Below, one piece after another: positions 1-6,545 of a stretch of DNA of 8,371 nt; positions within the stretch are counted from its first letter, which is position 1, and each line of letters begins with the position of its first letter. The stretch spans positions 1-8,371 of the forward strand of contig DHBY01000042.1 of the NCBI GenBank assembly GCA_002398845.1. The letters run 5' to 3'. This DNA is from Firmicutes bacterium UBA4916 (GTDB lineage Bacteria > Bacillota > Clostridia > Tissierellales > Tepidimicrobiaceae). A program made the position numbers and the translations under genes. Under the pieces are notes generated by a model. The model searched no databases. It was not told the DNA's origin and worked only from the letters and a program-made list of their open reading frames with translations.

Positions 1-189
1 ATCATTGGACCTCATGCTAATGACCTAATCCATGAAGGTGCCCTAGCCATAGCTAATGATATGGATGTAGACAGTATATGTAGAACTATACATGCTCATC
101 CAACTTTAAGTGAAGCTTTTATGGAAGCAGTACATGGATTAGATGATAAAGCAATCCATATAGCACCACCAAGAAAAAGAAAAAAATAA
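1..189 (+). CDS. lpdA: Dihydrolipoyl dehydrogenase (E3), C-terminal fragment
   Basis: This is the last 62 codons of a gene that begins before the window, read in frame 1 to a TAA at 187-189. The E3 flavoenzyme reoxidises the dihydrolipoyl group of 2-oxoacid or acetoin dehydrogenase complexes, or of the glycine cleavage system, and passes the electrons to NAD+. The fragment is the dimerisation domain. It shows the typical HANDLIHEGALAI stretch and the signature HAHPTLSE, where the His-Pro and the Glu five residues after the His form the active-site acid/base pair contributed across the dimer. The family usually ends soon after an EAVHG..AIHI segment, as here, but this protein carries a short basic tail, PPRKRKK. 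Which complex it serves cannot be told because the upstream neighbours are not visible. Family assignment is secure; the choice of lpdA over a system-specific name is a convention. Confidence 0.92.
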   Translation: MIGPHANDLIHEGALAIANDMDVDSICRTIHAHPTLSEAFMEAVHGLDDKAIHIAPPRKRKK

Positions 190-193
190 AAAA

Positions 194-240
194 TTTATAA
201 AAAAGTAGAATGGTATTATATCATTCTACTTTTTTATAAA
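194..240 (+). terminator. Perfect 19-bp hairpin terminator after lpdA
   Basis: The arms 194-212 and 222-240 are exact reverse complements over 19 bp, around a 9-nt loop (213-221). The 3' arm contains a run of six T, and the 5' arm a run of six A, so the element looks like a bidirectional intrinsic terminator. It starts five bases after the lpdA stop codon. Confidence 0.9.
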
Positions 241-336
241 TAATTTAAGCACAATTTCTATTAAAAAACGAAAACATTTTCATATATAGAAAGTTTGTCA
301 AATATCAAACAAAAAGAATCGTCCCTAGTGTTTGGG

Positions 337-365
337 TTTAAAATTCACCATAAGTTTGCTATAAT
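337..365 (+). promoter_or_regulatory. Probable sigma-A promoter for the PAP2 phosphatase gene
   Basis: A perfect -10 box TATAAT lies at 360-365 and is preceded by TGC (357-359), giving an extended -10. A -35-like TTTAAA (337-342, four of six matches to TTGACA) sits 17 bp upstream. A start site near 372 would leave a leader of about 55 nt before the ATG at 428. The rest of the 241-427 gap is AT-rich and shows nothing else I can name. Confidence 0.65.
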
Positions 366-427
366 TAAACTTAGAAAGAAAATTGTAGATATTACTGAAG
401 AAAACAATATATTAAGCGAGGGAAAAG

Positions 428-1051
428 ATGAATAAAAACAATAGAGTAATTACTTTAAGCATAATAGCCATAATAATATTTATGGCTATCGGGATAAATG
501 TTAAGGGTTCAAAGGAAGGAATTTTATTTGATGTAAAGGTTATGGACTACATTCATAATAGAACAACACCATCAGGTATAGCTATTATGAAAAAGGTCAC
601 CTACTTTGGTTCCGCATATTTTTTTATACCTATTGGTATATTAGTATTACCTATTATGGTAAAGAAAAAGAATCCTAATGGAATAATATTATTGTTATTA
701 TCCACTTTGGGGAGTTATGGATTAAATGCCCTACTTAAGAGTATATTTATTAGAACAAGGCCATTAAAATACCTTCTAATACAACAAGGCGGTTATAGTT
801 TTCCCAGTGGCCATGCGATGGTATCTATGGCTTTTTATACTACTATGACCTATTTATTATTAAAGAACGAAGATAGAAGAAAAGTTAAAATAACATCATG
901 GACTATCAACTTTACAGTTATAGCCCTTATAGGATTTAGCAGAATATATTTAGGTGTCCATTGGCCTACAGATGTTTTAATGGGTTATTTAATAGGATAT
1001 ATTTTTTATTATTTTGTGACTCGCTTGTTTTCTAGAAAGCTGCCTTCTTAA
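428..1051 (+). CDS. PAP2-family membrane phosphatase
   Basis: This 207-residue integral membrane protein carries all three motifs of the type 2 phosphatidic acid phosphatase superfamily. Motif 1 is K104-x6-R111-P112, motif 2 is P126-S-G-H129, and motif 3 is S171-R172-x5-H178-x3-D182. H129 would be the acid/base residue, H178 the nucleophile and D182 its partner. Hydrophobic segments lie near residues 8-25, 60-78, 84-106, 127-146, 157-172 and 183-198, which puts the active site at the outer membrane face as in PgpB and BcrC. Family members dephosphorylate lipid phosphates such as undecaprenyl pyrophosphate, phosphatidic acid or phosphatidylglycerophosphate; the sequence alone does not settle which. 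GAGGG at 418-422 supports the ATG start. The gene has its own promoter and terminator, so it is probably monocistronic. Confidence 0.9.
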   Translation: MNKNNRVITLSIIAIIIFMAIGINVKGSKEGILFDVKVMDYIHNRTTPSGIAIMKKVTYFGSAYFFIPIGILVLPIMVKKKNPNGIILLLLSTLGSYGLNALLKSIFIRTRPLKYLLIQQGGYSFPSGHAMVSMAFYTTMTYLLLKNEDRRKVKITSWTINFTVIALIGFSRIYLGVHWPTDVLMGYLIGYIFYYFVTRLFSRKLPS

Positions 1052-1070
1052 AAATAGGAAGGCAGTTTTT
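1036..1070 (+). terminator. Intrinsic terminator overlapping the PAP2 stop codon
   Basis: CTGCCTTC at 1040-1047 pairs with GAAGGCAG at 1058-1065. The stem can extend inward over the TAA stop (1049-1051) to an AAAA loop. A T-tract (1066-1070, then ATTTT) follows. The last three sense codons and the stop form the left arm, so termination and the end of translation are superimposed. Confidence 0.88.
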
Positions 1071-1157
1071 ATTTTCTAATATTTTAAAATAAGTATATTT
1101 ATCTATAGCAAAAGCTCTTTCTTTGCATATCTAGGTAGTATAAGGAAAATTTTAATT

Positions 1158-1174
1158 AAGGGGGGAGAGTTTTG
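1158..1174 (+). promoter_or_regulatory. Strong ribosome binding site deciding a TTG start
   Basis: AAGGGGGGAGAG (1158-1169) with a run of six G precedes TTG at 1172-1174 at normal spacing. The reading frame downstream is hydrophobic from the first codons, as expected for the permease, so TTG is the likely initiator. Upstream in the 1071-1157 gap, TATAAG at 1139-1144 could be a -10 box, but no good -35 matches it. Confidence 0.7.
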
Positions 1175-2572
1175 GCTATTCAGTTAAGTTTATTGCATTG
1201 GGTATACTTGCTATTTACATTTTTGATCCTTGGATTTATGGTAGCTAAAAGAGATACTAGTCTTGTATGCATAATCGGGATTTTCTTATTAGCTATTATT
1301 GCTACTAGTTCCTTATCTCAGTCAATAATGACCATATTCAATAGCTTTATCTTTGCTATAGTAGAACTTTTAGGTACTATACTAATCATCTCTATTATAG
1401 TGGGAATGAGTTCTATCCTTACCAAGACTGGGATAAGTCAGGTAATGGTATCACCTTTTTCAAGGTTTATTAAAACACCTACCCTAGCATATTGGGTAAT
1501 AGGTATATTGATGATGATTATTTCATGGTTCTTTTGGCCTTCACCTGCAGTGGCATTAATAGGAGTGGTTTTATTACCAGTAGCAGTTGAAGTAGGATTG
1601 CCAGCCTTGGGCGTGGCTATGGCTATGAATTTGTTTGGTCATGGTATAGCCTTGTCTGGAGATTTTATAATTCAAGGAGCCCCTAAGCTAACAGCAGATG
1701 CGGCGGGAATTCCAGTTGGAGAATTAATTTCTGCATCTATTCCATTAGTATTTATAATGGGGGCTGTGACCACCATAATTGCTTATATTCTATTAAAAAG
1801 GGATTTAGAAAATGGCACATTGAAAGTAGAAGAAAAGGTAGTTAAAAGCAAGGAAGAGGACATTGAAGAAAAGTTAGATGAAGTATTATCTCCTAAACTT
1901 AAAAAAACTTTTGCTATATTGGTGCCACTAATATTTTTGATAGATGTAATAATCATGTTAATGGCTAAATTGCAGGGAGGAGACGCTACTGCATTAATTG
2001 GCGGTACAGCTGTATTTATACTAATAATCATTTCAATAATAACCCATAAAGGCAAATCTTTAGAAAAAATTACTGGTTATTTTGTAGAAGGGCTTAAATT
2101 TGGATTTCAAATATTTGGTCCGATTATTCCTATAGCCGCTTTTTTCTATTTAGGGGGAGATGGCTTTGTAAATGTAATTGGAAACTTTTTACCCAAAGCT
2201 TCGCAGGGAATTGTAAATGATTTGGGACTTGCTTTAGCAAGCGTGGTACCTTTAAATGCTGGAGTAGGTGCAGTTACTTTAACATCAGTAGGAGCAATAA
2301 CAGGCTTAGATGGATCAGGATTTTCTGGATTAGCCTTAACAGGTTCTGTAGCTAAACTATTTGCTGCTGCCATAGGGAAGGGAATAACTACTCTAGCCGC
2401 TTTAGGACAAATAGCAGCTATATGGGTAGGAGGAGGGACATTAATTCCTTGGGCAGTAATCCCAGCAGCAGCTATTTGTGGAGTAGATCCTTTTGAATTG
2501 ACCAGAAGAAATTTTAAACCAGTAATTATTGGTTTAATAGTAACAACAATAGTGGGGATATTTATGATTTGA
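1172..2572 (+). CDS. Putative permease of the GntP/ion-transporter type
   Basis: This 466-residue protein is almost entirely hydrophobic. I count about 12-13 likely membrane segments in two halves, separated by a highly charged, Lys/Glu-rich cytoplasmic loop at about residues 209-246. Gly/Pro/Ala-rich re-entrant-looking stretches occur in both halves: around 121-172 (FWPSPAVALIG, then NLFGHGIALSGDFIIQGAPK) and around 360-425 (PLNAGVGAVTLTSVGAITG and a Gly/Ala-rich tail). This two-half layout resembles GntP/DcuC-like carboxylate permeases of the ion-transporter superfamily, but I recognise the group only by general resemblance and cannot name a substrate. The start is TTG at 1172, directly downstream of a strong AAGGGGGGAGAG Shine-Dalgarno (1158-1169); no ATG is better placed. 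The gene stands alone between two terminators, and no dedicated metabolic enzyme next to it hints at the solute. Confidence 0.6.
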   Translation: MAIQLSLLHWVYLLFTFLILGFMVAKRDTSLVCIIGIFLLAIIATSSLSQSIMTIFNSFIFAIVELLGTILIISIIVGMSSILTKTGISQVMVSPFSRFIKTPTLAYWVIGILMMIISWFFWPSPAVALIGVVLLPVAVEVGLPALGVAMAMNLFGHGIALSGDFIIQGAPKLTADAAGIPVGELISASIPLVFIMGAVTTIIAYILLKRDLENGTLKVEEKVVKSKEEDIEEKLDEVLSPKLKKTFAILVPLIFLIDVIIMLMAKLQGGDATALIGGTAVFILIIISIITHKGKSLEKITGYFVEGLKFGFQIFGPIIPIAAFFYLGGDGFVNVIGNFLPKASQGIVNDLGLALASVVPLNAGVGAVTLTSVGAITGLDGSGFSGLALTGSVAKLFAAAIGKGITTLAALGQIAAIWVGGGTLIPWAVIPAAAICGVDPFELTRRNFKPVIIGLIVTTIVGIFMI

Positions 2573-2629
2573 CATATTCTGCGACCATTTATTAGTTTAG
2601 GATTTTTATAATACGATTATAAGTTGAAA

Positions 2630-2685
2630 AAGGCAATAACCTATTTTTGGATAATTTTAAAAAGTTAGGTTATTGCTTTAATTTT
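2630..2685 (+). terminator. Hairpin terminator after the permease gene
   Basis: GCAATAACCTA at 2633-2643 pairs perfectly with TAGGTTATTGC at 2666-2676. Outer A/T pairs extend the stem with one bulged base, and an inner T-run/A-run can pair within the loop. The stretch after the stem (TTTAATTTTAA) is U-rich but interrupted. It lies about 60 bp after the permease stop. Confidence 0.72.
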
Positions 2686-2706
2686 AATAAAAGATATCAT
2701 TATATA

Positions 2707-2715
2707 TGGTATAAT
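2707..2715 (+). promoter_or_regulatory. Extended -10 promoter candidate for the hydrogenase operon
   Basis: TGGTATAAT is a perfect extended -10 element (TGn plus TATAAT). No hexamer 16-18 bp upstream resembles TTGACA, which is tolerable for extended -10 promoters. A start near 2722 would give a leader of roughly 225 nt before the ATG at 2949. The palindrome TTTCGAAA at 2727-2734 lies just downstream of that start and could be an operator, but this is only positional. Two later TATAAT matches, at 2852-2857 and 2866-2871, are possible alternative or secondary promoters with a much shorter leader. Confidence 0.5.
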
Positions 2716-2873
2716 GTAAACAGAACTTTCGAAATAATGGAATTTATTATGTTTATATATAATTAAGAAACTTAGACATTCTAGATGAAAAGATTAATTA
2801 AATTTTAGGAGATATAATATTAATAGTTAGTAAGTAGGTATAGATTCGATTTATAATATTTTGGCTATAATTT

Positions 2874-2907
2874 TTTAGCAAGCTTGAGAAAATTTTGCTT
2901 GCCTAAA
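2874..2907 (+). repeat. Leader hairpin upstream of the hydrogenase operon
   Basis: TTTAGCAAGC (2874-2883) pairs with GCTTGCCTAAA (2897-2907) with one bulged base, around a 13-nt loop that contains AAAATTTT. It is followed by AAATAAATATA rather than a T-tract, so it is not a typical terminator. It sits about 30 nt before the ribosome binding site and may be an mRNA stability or regulatory element, or an operator if transcription starts downstream. Confidence 0.45.
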
Positions 2908-2948
2908 TAAATATATAGTAAATATTATTAAAGAAAGGGAGGAAAAAG

Positions 2949-4781
2949 ATGAGTAGGCTTAGTATTATTACTAGAGATAAGGCACAGACAACTGTCGAAA
3001 CTCTATATAAAGATTTAGAAAGACGTATTATTGCAAGCCCTCCGGGATTATGCCCCATAGACTTAGCATCATCTTTTCTAAAAATGTGCCATTCTCAGAC
3101 TTGTGGTAAATGTGTTCCCTGCAGAATAGGCTTAGGCCAATTGGAAAAATTATTGGAGGATGTATTAGACGGTAAGGCTAGTTTAGAAACTATTGATCTT
3201 ATTGAAAAGACAGCCAGAACTGTTTATTATTCGGCAGATTGTGCTATAGGCTATGAAGCTGCTAATATGGTTTTAAAAGGAATCGAAGGATTTAGGGATG
3301 ATTTTGAAGAACATATATTGCACGGCAGATGTACCTTTGAACTATATCAACCTGTTCCTTGTGTTTCCCTTTGCCCTGCTGGTGTAGATGTACCTGGCTA
3401 TATTGCTTTAATATCAGAAGGGAGGTACCAGGATGCAGTTAGATTGATTAGAAAGGACAACCCTATGCCTGCTGTATGTGCTTTAGTTTGTGAACATCCT
3501 TGTGAAACCAGATGTAGAAGAAATATGATTGATAAATCCATTAATATTAGAGGACTAAAGCGGTTTGCAGTAGAGCATGCTGGAGATGTTCCAATTGAGA
3601 AAAAAGCCCCTTCTACAGGGAAAAAGATAGCTGTTGTTGGAGGAGGTCCTAGTGGATTAAGTGCAGCCTATTATCTATCCATTATGGGACACGATGTAGA
3701 GATATTTGAGCAAAGACAAAGATTAGGAGGTATGCTAAGGTATGGGATACCAAGTTATAGATTACCTCGTGAAGTTCTAGATGAGGAAATCGATACAATC
3801 CTTTCTGCTGGGATCAAAGTGCATAATGATATTACAATAGGGAAGGATTTATCAATTATCGATCTAAAGACAAAGTTTGATGCCATTTATATAGCTATTG
3901 GAGCCCATATTGACAAAAAAATAGATTTAGAAGGTCAGGAGGCAGAAGGGGTTGTTTCCGCTGTTGAAATATTAAGGCAAATAGGAGATGATGAGTACCC
4001 TGATTTTAAAGATAAATCTATTGTGGTTATTGGTGGGGGAAATGTGGCTATAGATGTGGCTCGTTCTGCAGTACGTTTGGGAGCAGAAAAAGTTAGTATT
4101 GTCTATCGTAGGCGTAAGGTGGACATGCCTGCTATGGAAGAAGAAAAAGAGGGTGCTATTGCTGAAGGTTGTGAAATATATGATTTATACACACCAGGTA
4201 AAATTGAAACCGACGAAAATGGTCATGTAAAAGCCTTGTGGGTACAACCTCAAATTATAGGAGCTATGAGGAATGGAAGGCCAATACCTAGAGAGGCAAA
4301 AAAAGAAACCCAAAGAATTGAATGTGATTTGTTAATTGTAGCTATAGGTCAAGGAATAGAGTCAAAGGATTTTGAAAAGGATGGAATCCCAGTTACTAAA
4401 GGGGTAATTGATGCACTTAGCTGGGGAGGAATCAAGGATGTTTCAGGAGTTTATGCAGGTGGAGATTGTGTATCAGGTCCTGCAACAGTAATAAGAGCTA
4501 TTGCAGCTGGGAAGGTAGCAGCTGCTAATATAGATAATTATTTAGGTTATAATCATATTATAGAATCGGATGTTCAAATACCAGAACCTCGTTTAGCAGA
4601 TAGAATGCCTTGTGGTCGTGTGAATATGAGGGAACGAGATACTCCAAATAGAATTAAAGATTTTGATTTAATAGAATGTGGAATGACATTGGAAGAGGCC
4701 AATCAAGAATCTAGAAGATGTTTAAGATGTGATCACTTTGGATTTGGAATCTTTAAAGGAGGGAGGATTGAACGATGGTAA
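2949..4781 (+). CDS. NuoF-type FeS domain fused to GltD/NfnB-like NAD(P) oxidoreductase, hydrogenase partner
   Basis: This 610-residue soluble iron-sulfur flavoprotein probably carries electrons between NAD(P)(H) and the hydrogenase encoded next. Residues about 35-125 match only the C-terminal [4Fe-4S] domain of NuoF, with C52, C55, C58 (TCGKCVPCR) and C98. Residues about 128-210 are the DPYD/GltD-type FeS domain: C138-x3-C142-P, then C177, C181, C185 and C189. An FAD-binding site with GGGPSG at 231-236 follows, then a nested NAD(P) site with GGGNVAID at 362-369. The YRRRK at 386-390 could contact the NADPH 2'-phosphate. A second FAD motif is VYAGGD at 501-506. A C-terminal CLRC (591-594) follows. 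The NuoF FMN/NADH-binding domain is missing. The start ATG follows AGGGAGG (2936-2942). The gene overlaps the hydrogenase gene by 7 bp, implying translational coupling and a complex. NADP(H) preference and any flavin-based bifurcation are inference. Confidence 0.88.
   Translation: MSRLSIITRDKAQTTVETLYKDLERRIIASPPGLCPIDLASSFLKMCHSQTCGKCVPCRIGLGQLEKLLEDVLDGKASLETIDLIEKTARTVYYSADCAIGYEAANMVLKGIEGFRDDFEEHILHGRCTFELYQPVPCVSLCPAGVDVPGYIALISEGRYQDAVRLIRKDNPMPAVCALVCEHPCETRCRRNMIDKSINIRGLKRFAVEHAGDVPIEKKAPSTGKKIAVVGGGPSGLSAAYYLSIMGHDVEIFEQRQRLGGMLRYGIPSYRLPREVLDEEIDTILSAGIKVHNDITIGKDLSIIDLKTKFDAIYIAIGAHIDKKIDLEGQEAEGVVSAVEILRQIGDDEYPDFKDKSIVVIGGGNVAIDVARSAVRLGAEKVSIVYRRRKVDMPAMEEEKEGAIAEGCEIYDLYTPGKIETDENGHVKALWVQPQIIGAMRNGRPIPREAKKETQRIECDLLIVAIGQGIESKDFEKDGIPVTKGVIDALSWGGIKDVSGVYAGGDCVSGPATVIRAIAAGKVAAANIDNYLGYNHIIESDVQIPEPRLADRMPCGRVNMRERDTPNRIKDFDLIECGMTLEEANQESRRCLRCDHFGFGIFKGGRIERW
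4755..4781 (+). promoter_or_regulatory. Internal ribosome binding site and 7-bp gene overlap
   Basis: AAAGGAGGGAGG (4755-4766) lies inside the end of the upstream gene, eight bases before the hydrogenase ATG at 4775. The upstream stop TAA (4779-4781) falls after that ATG, so ATGGTAA is shared. This arrangement usually couples translation and keeps the two subunits at matched amounts. Confidence 0.85.
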
Positions 4782-6508
4782 ACTTAACCATAGATAATAA
4801 AAAAATAAAAGTTCCAGAAGGAACAACTATCCTCCAAGCGGCTGAAATAAATAATATACCTATTCCACATCTCTGTTATTTAGAAGATTTGAATGAAATT
4901 GGAGCTTGTAGGATCTGCGCTGTAGAGATAGAAGGGATTAATAGGCTAGTTACGGCTTGTAATAATGTAGTAGAGGAAGGGATGGTAGTCTACACCAATA
5001 GCCCTAAGGTCCGAGAAACAAGGCGTGTAAATGTAGAGTTAATTCTTTCTCAACATGATGCAAGATGTGCTGCTTGTGTGAGAAGCGGGAATTGTAGTTT
5101 GCAAAAAGTAGCTAATGATTTGGGTATTATAGATATTCCATATAAAGAAGATTTGCCACATGCAATATGGACAGAAGGCTTTCCTTTAGTTCGGGATTAT
5201 GAAAAATGCATTAAATGTATGAGATGTATTCAAGTATGCGATAAGGTTCAAGGTTTGCATATATGGGATATTTCTAAAACAGGATCTAGGACAAATGTGG
5301 ATGTTTCGTATAATAGGAAAATTGAAGAATCAGATTGTGCTCTTTGTGGACAATGCATTACCCATTGTCCAGTTGGAGCATTGCGAGAAAGAGATGATAC
5401 TCAGAAAGTATTTGATGCATTAGCAGATAAAGATAAAATAGTTATAGTGCAGATTGCTCCAGCAGTGAGGGCAGCTTGGGGTGAGGACTTAGGTATTCCA
5501 AGGGAATTTGCAACGGTTAAAAGATTAGTTGCTGCTTTAAGAAAGATGGGATTTGATTATATTTTTGATACTAACTTTTCAGCAGATTTGACAATTATGG
5601 AAGAAGGAAGCGAATTTTTGGAAAAATTAAAAAATCAGGAGAATGAAAAGTTCCCAATGTTTACTTCTTGCTGCCCAGGATGGATACGTTTTATCAAGTC
5701 CCAATATCCTGATATGGTAGATCAATTATCCACTGCAAAATCACCTCAACAGATGTTTGGTGCAATTGTTAAGAGTTATTATGCAGAACTATTAAAAGTT
5801 GATCCATCCAAGATTTTTAGTGTTTCCATTATGCCATGTGTTGCTAAAAAATATGAGTGCCAAGTTTCTGTGATGAACGATGCAGGGGCAGGGCAGGATG
5901 TAGATGTTGTTCTTACAACAAGAGAAGTTGAACGAATGATTCGTGCAGAACATATTCTTCCACAATATTTAGAGGAAGAAGAATTTGACACGCCATTAGG
6001 AATTAGTTCTGGAGCAGCTGTTATATTTGGTGCAACAGGAGGAGTTATGGAAGCTGCACTTCGAACTGCCTATTATCTAGTTACTAATGAAAACCCCGAT
6101 CCAGATGCATTCAAAGAAGTAAGAGGAAGAGAAGGCTGGAAAGAAGCAAGTTTTGATTTAGCAGGTATAAATCTTAAAGTTGCTGTTGCTAGTGGGTTGG
6201 GAAATGCTAGAAGATTAATTGAAGCTCTTAGAAAAGGAATTGTAGAATACGACTTTGTTGAAATTATGGCATGTCCTGGAGGTTGTGCTGGAGGAGGAGG
6301 ACAACCTATTGAGGATGGAAAGGAATTAGCTGGAGAACGAGCCGAGGTACTATATGGTTTAGATAAGATTAATGATCTTCGTTTTTCACATGAGAATCCA
6401 TCAGTAATTAAATGCTATGAGAATTATCTACAAAGGCCTTTATCTCATCGTTCCCATAAATTACTTCATACAGATCAGCATCTTTGGGATATGAATATAA
6501 GACTTTAA
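4775..6508 (+). CDS. [FeFe]-hydrogenase catalytic subunit (NuoG-like N-terminus)
   Basis: This 577-residue enzyme reversibly reduces protons to H2 at the H-cluster. Domains in order: a [2Fe-2S] domain with C34, C45, C48 and C62; a His-Cys [4Fe-4S] site with H94, C98, C101 and C107; two ferredoxin-type [4Fe-4S] sites (C145/C148/C151/C155 and C188/C191/C194/C198); then the H-cluster domain. All three signatures are intact: TSCCPGW (C299, C300), MPCVAKKYE (C355), and EIMACPGGCAGGGGQP (C500, C504). The small-subunit-like tail ends YENYLQRPLSHRSHKLLHT. Length and domain order match the clostridial CpI type (574 residues, from memory). No signal peptide is present, so it is cytoplasmic. The four accessory clusters would wire the active site to the flavoprotein encoded immediately upstream, and possibly to ferredoxin. 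No maturase genes are in the window. Confidence 0.96.
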   Translation: MVNLTIDNKKIKVPEGTTILQAAEINNIPIPHLCYLEDLNEIGACRICAVEIEGINRLVTACNNVVEEGMVVYTNSPKVRETRRVNVELILSQHDARCAACVRSGNCSLQKVANDLGIIDIPYKEDLPHAIWTEGFPLVRDYEKCIKCMRCIQVCDKVQGLHIWDISKTGSRTNVDVSYNRKIEESDCALCGQCITHCPVGALRERDDTQKVFDALADKDKIVIVQIAPAVRAAWGEDLGIPREFATVKRLVAALRKMGFDYIFDTNFSADLTIMEEGSEFLEKLKNQENEKFPMFTSCCPGWIRFIKSQYPDMVDQLSTAKSPQQMFGAIVKSYYAELLKVDPSKIFSVSIMPCVAKKYECQVSVMNDAGAGQDVDVVLTTREVERMIRAEHILPQYLEEEEFDTPLGISSGAAVIFGATGGVMEAALRTAYYLVTNENPDPDAFKEVRGREGWKEASFDLAGINLKVAVASGLGNARRLIEALRKGIVEYDFVEIMACPGGCAGGGGQPIEDGKELAGERAEVLYGLDKINDLRFSHENPSVIKCYENYLQRPLSHRSHKLLHTDQHLWDMNIRL

Positions 6509-6545
6509 TCGTGGTAATATGCATAAAGGCGGACAAACAAATTAT

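Larger units (their letters stand above)
2573..2948. other. 376-bp intergenic region before the hydrogenase operon
   Basis: No credible coding sequence is present; the longest ATG frame with any length encodes only seven residues and lacks a ribosome binding site. The region contains the permease terminator (2630-2685), an extended -10 promoter (2707-2715), a small palindrome TTTCGAAA (2727-2734), two further TATAAT matches (2852-2857 and 2866-2871) without good -35 boxes, and a hairpin (2874-2907) shortly before the ribosome binding site. The rest is very AT-rich spacer. I saw no recognisable riboswitch core. Confidence 0.6.

Noticed and set aside
270..281. Small inverted repeat GAAAACATTTTC upstream of the PAP2 promoter as an operator.
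   Set aside because: A 5-bp A/T-rich stem is expected by chance here and matches no known site.
1160..1165. The six-G run in the permease ribosome binding site as a phase-variable tract.
   Set aside because: Six bases is short for slippage-driven switching, and it lies within an ordinary strong Shine-Dalgarno.
1783..2373. Two minus-strand open frames (1783-2055 and 2146-2373) within the permease gene.
   Set aside because: Both lie fully inside a convincing membrane protein gene and read as low-complexity Ser/Pro/Ala-rich peptides with no family resemblance.
2785..2808. A seven-codon ATG frame in the hydrogenase leader as a leader peptide.
   Set aside because: It has no ribosome binding site and no regulatory codon pattern, so it is expected by chance in such AT-rich DNA.
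2677..2948. A Rex-type operator (TTGTTAA-N4-TTAACAA-like) upstream of the hydrogenase operon.
   Set aside because: I looked for it because fermentative hydrogenases are often Rex-regulated, but no acceptable match was found by eye.
5779..5991. Minus-strand open frame inside the hydrogenase gene.
   Set aside because: It covers the part of the gene encoding the conserved H-cluster domain on the plus strand and resembles nothing.
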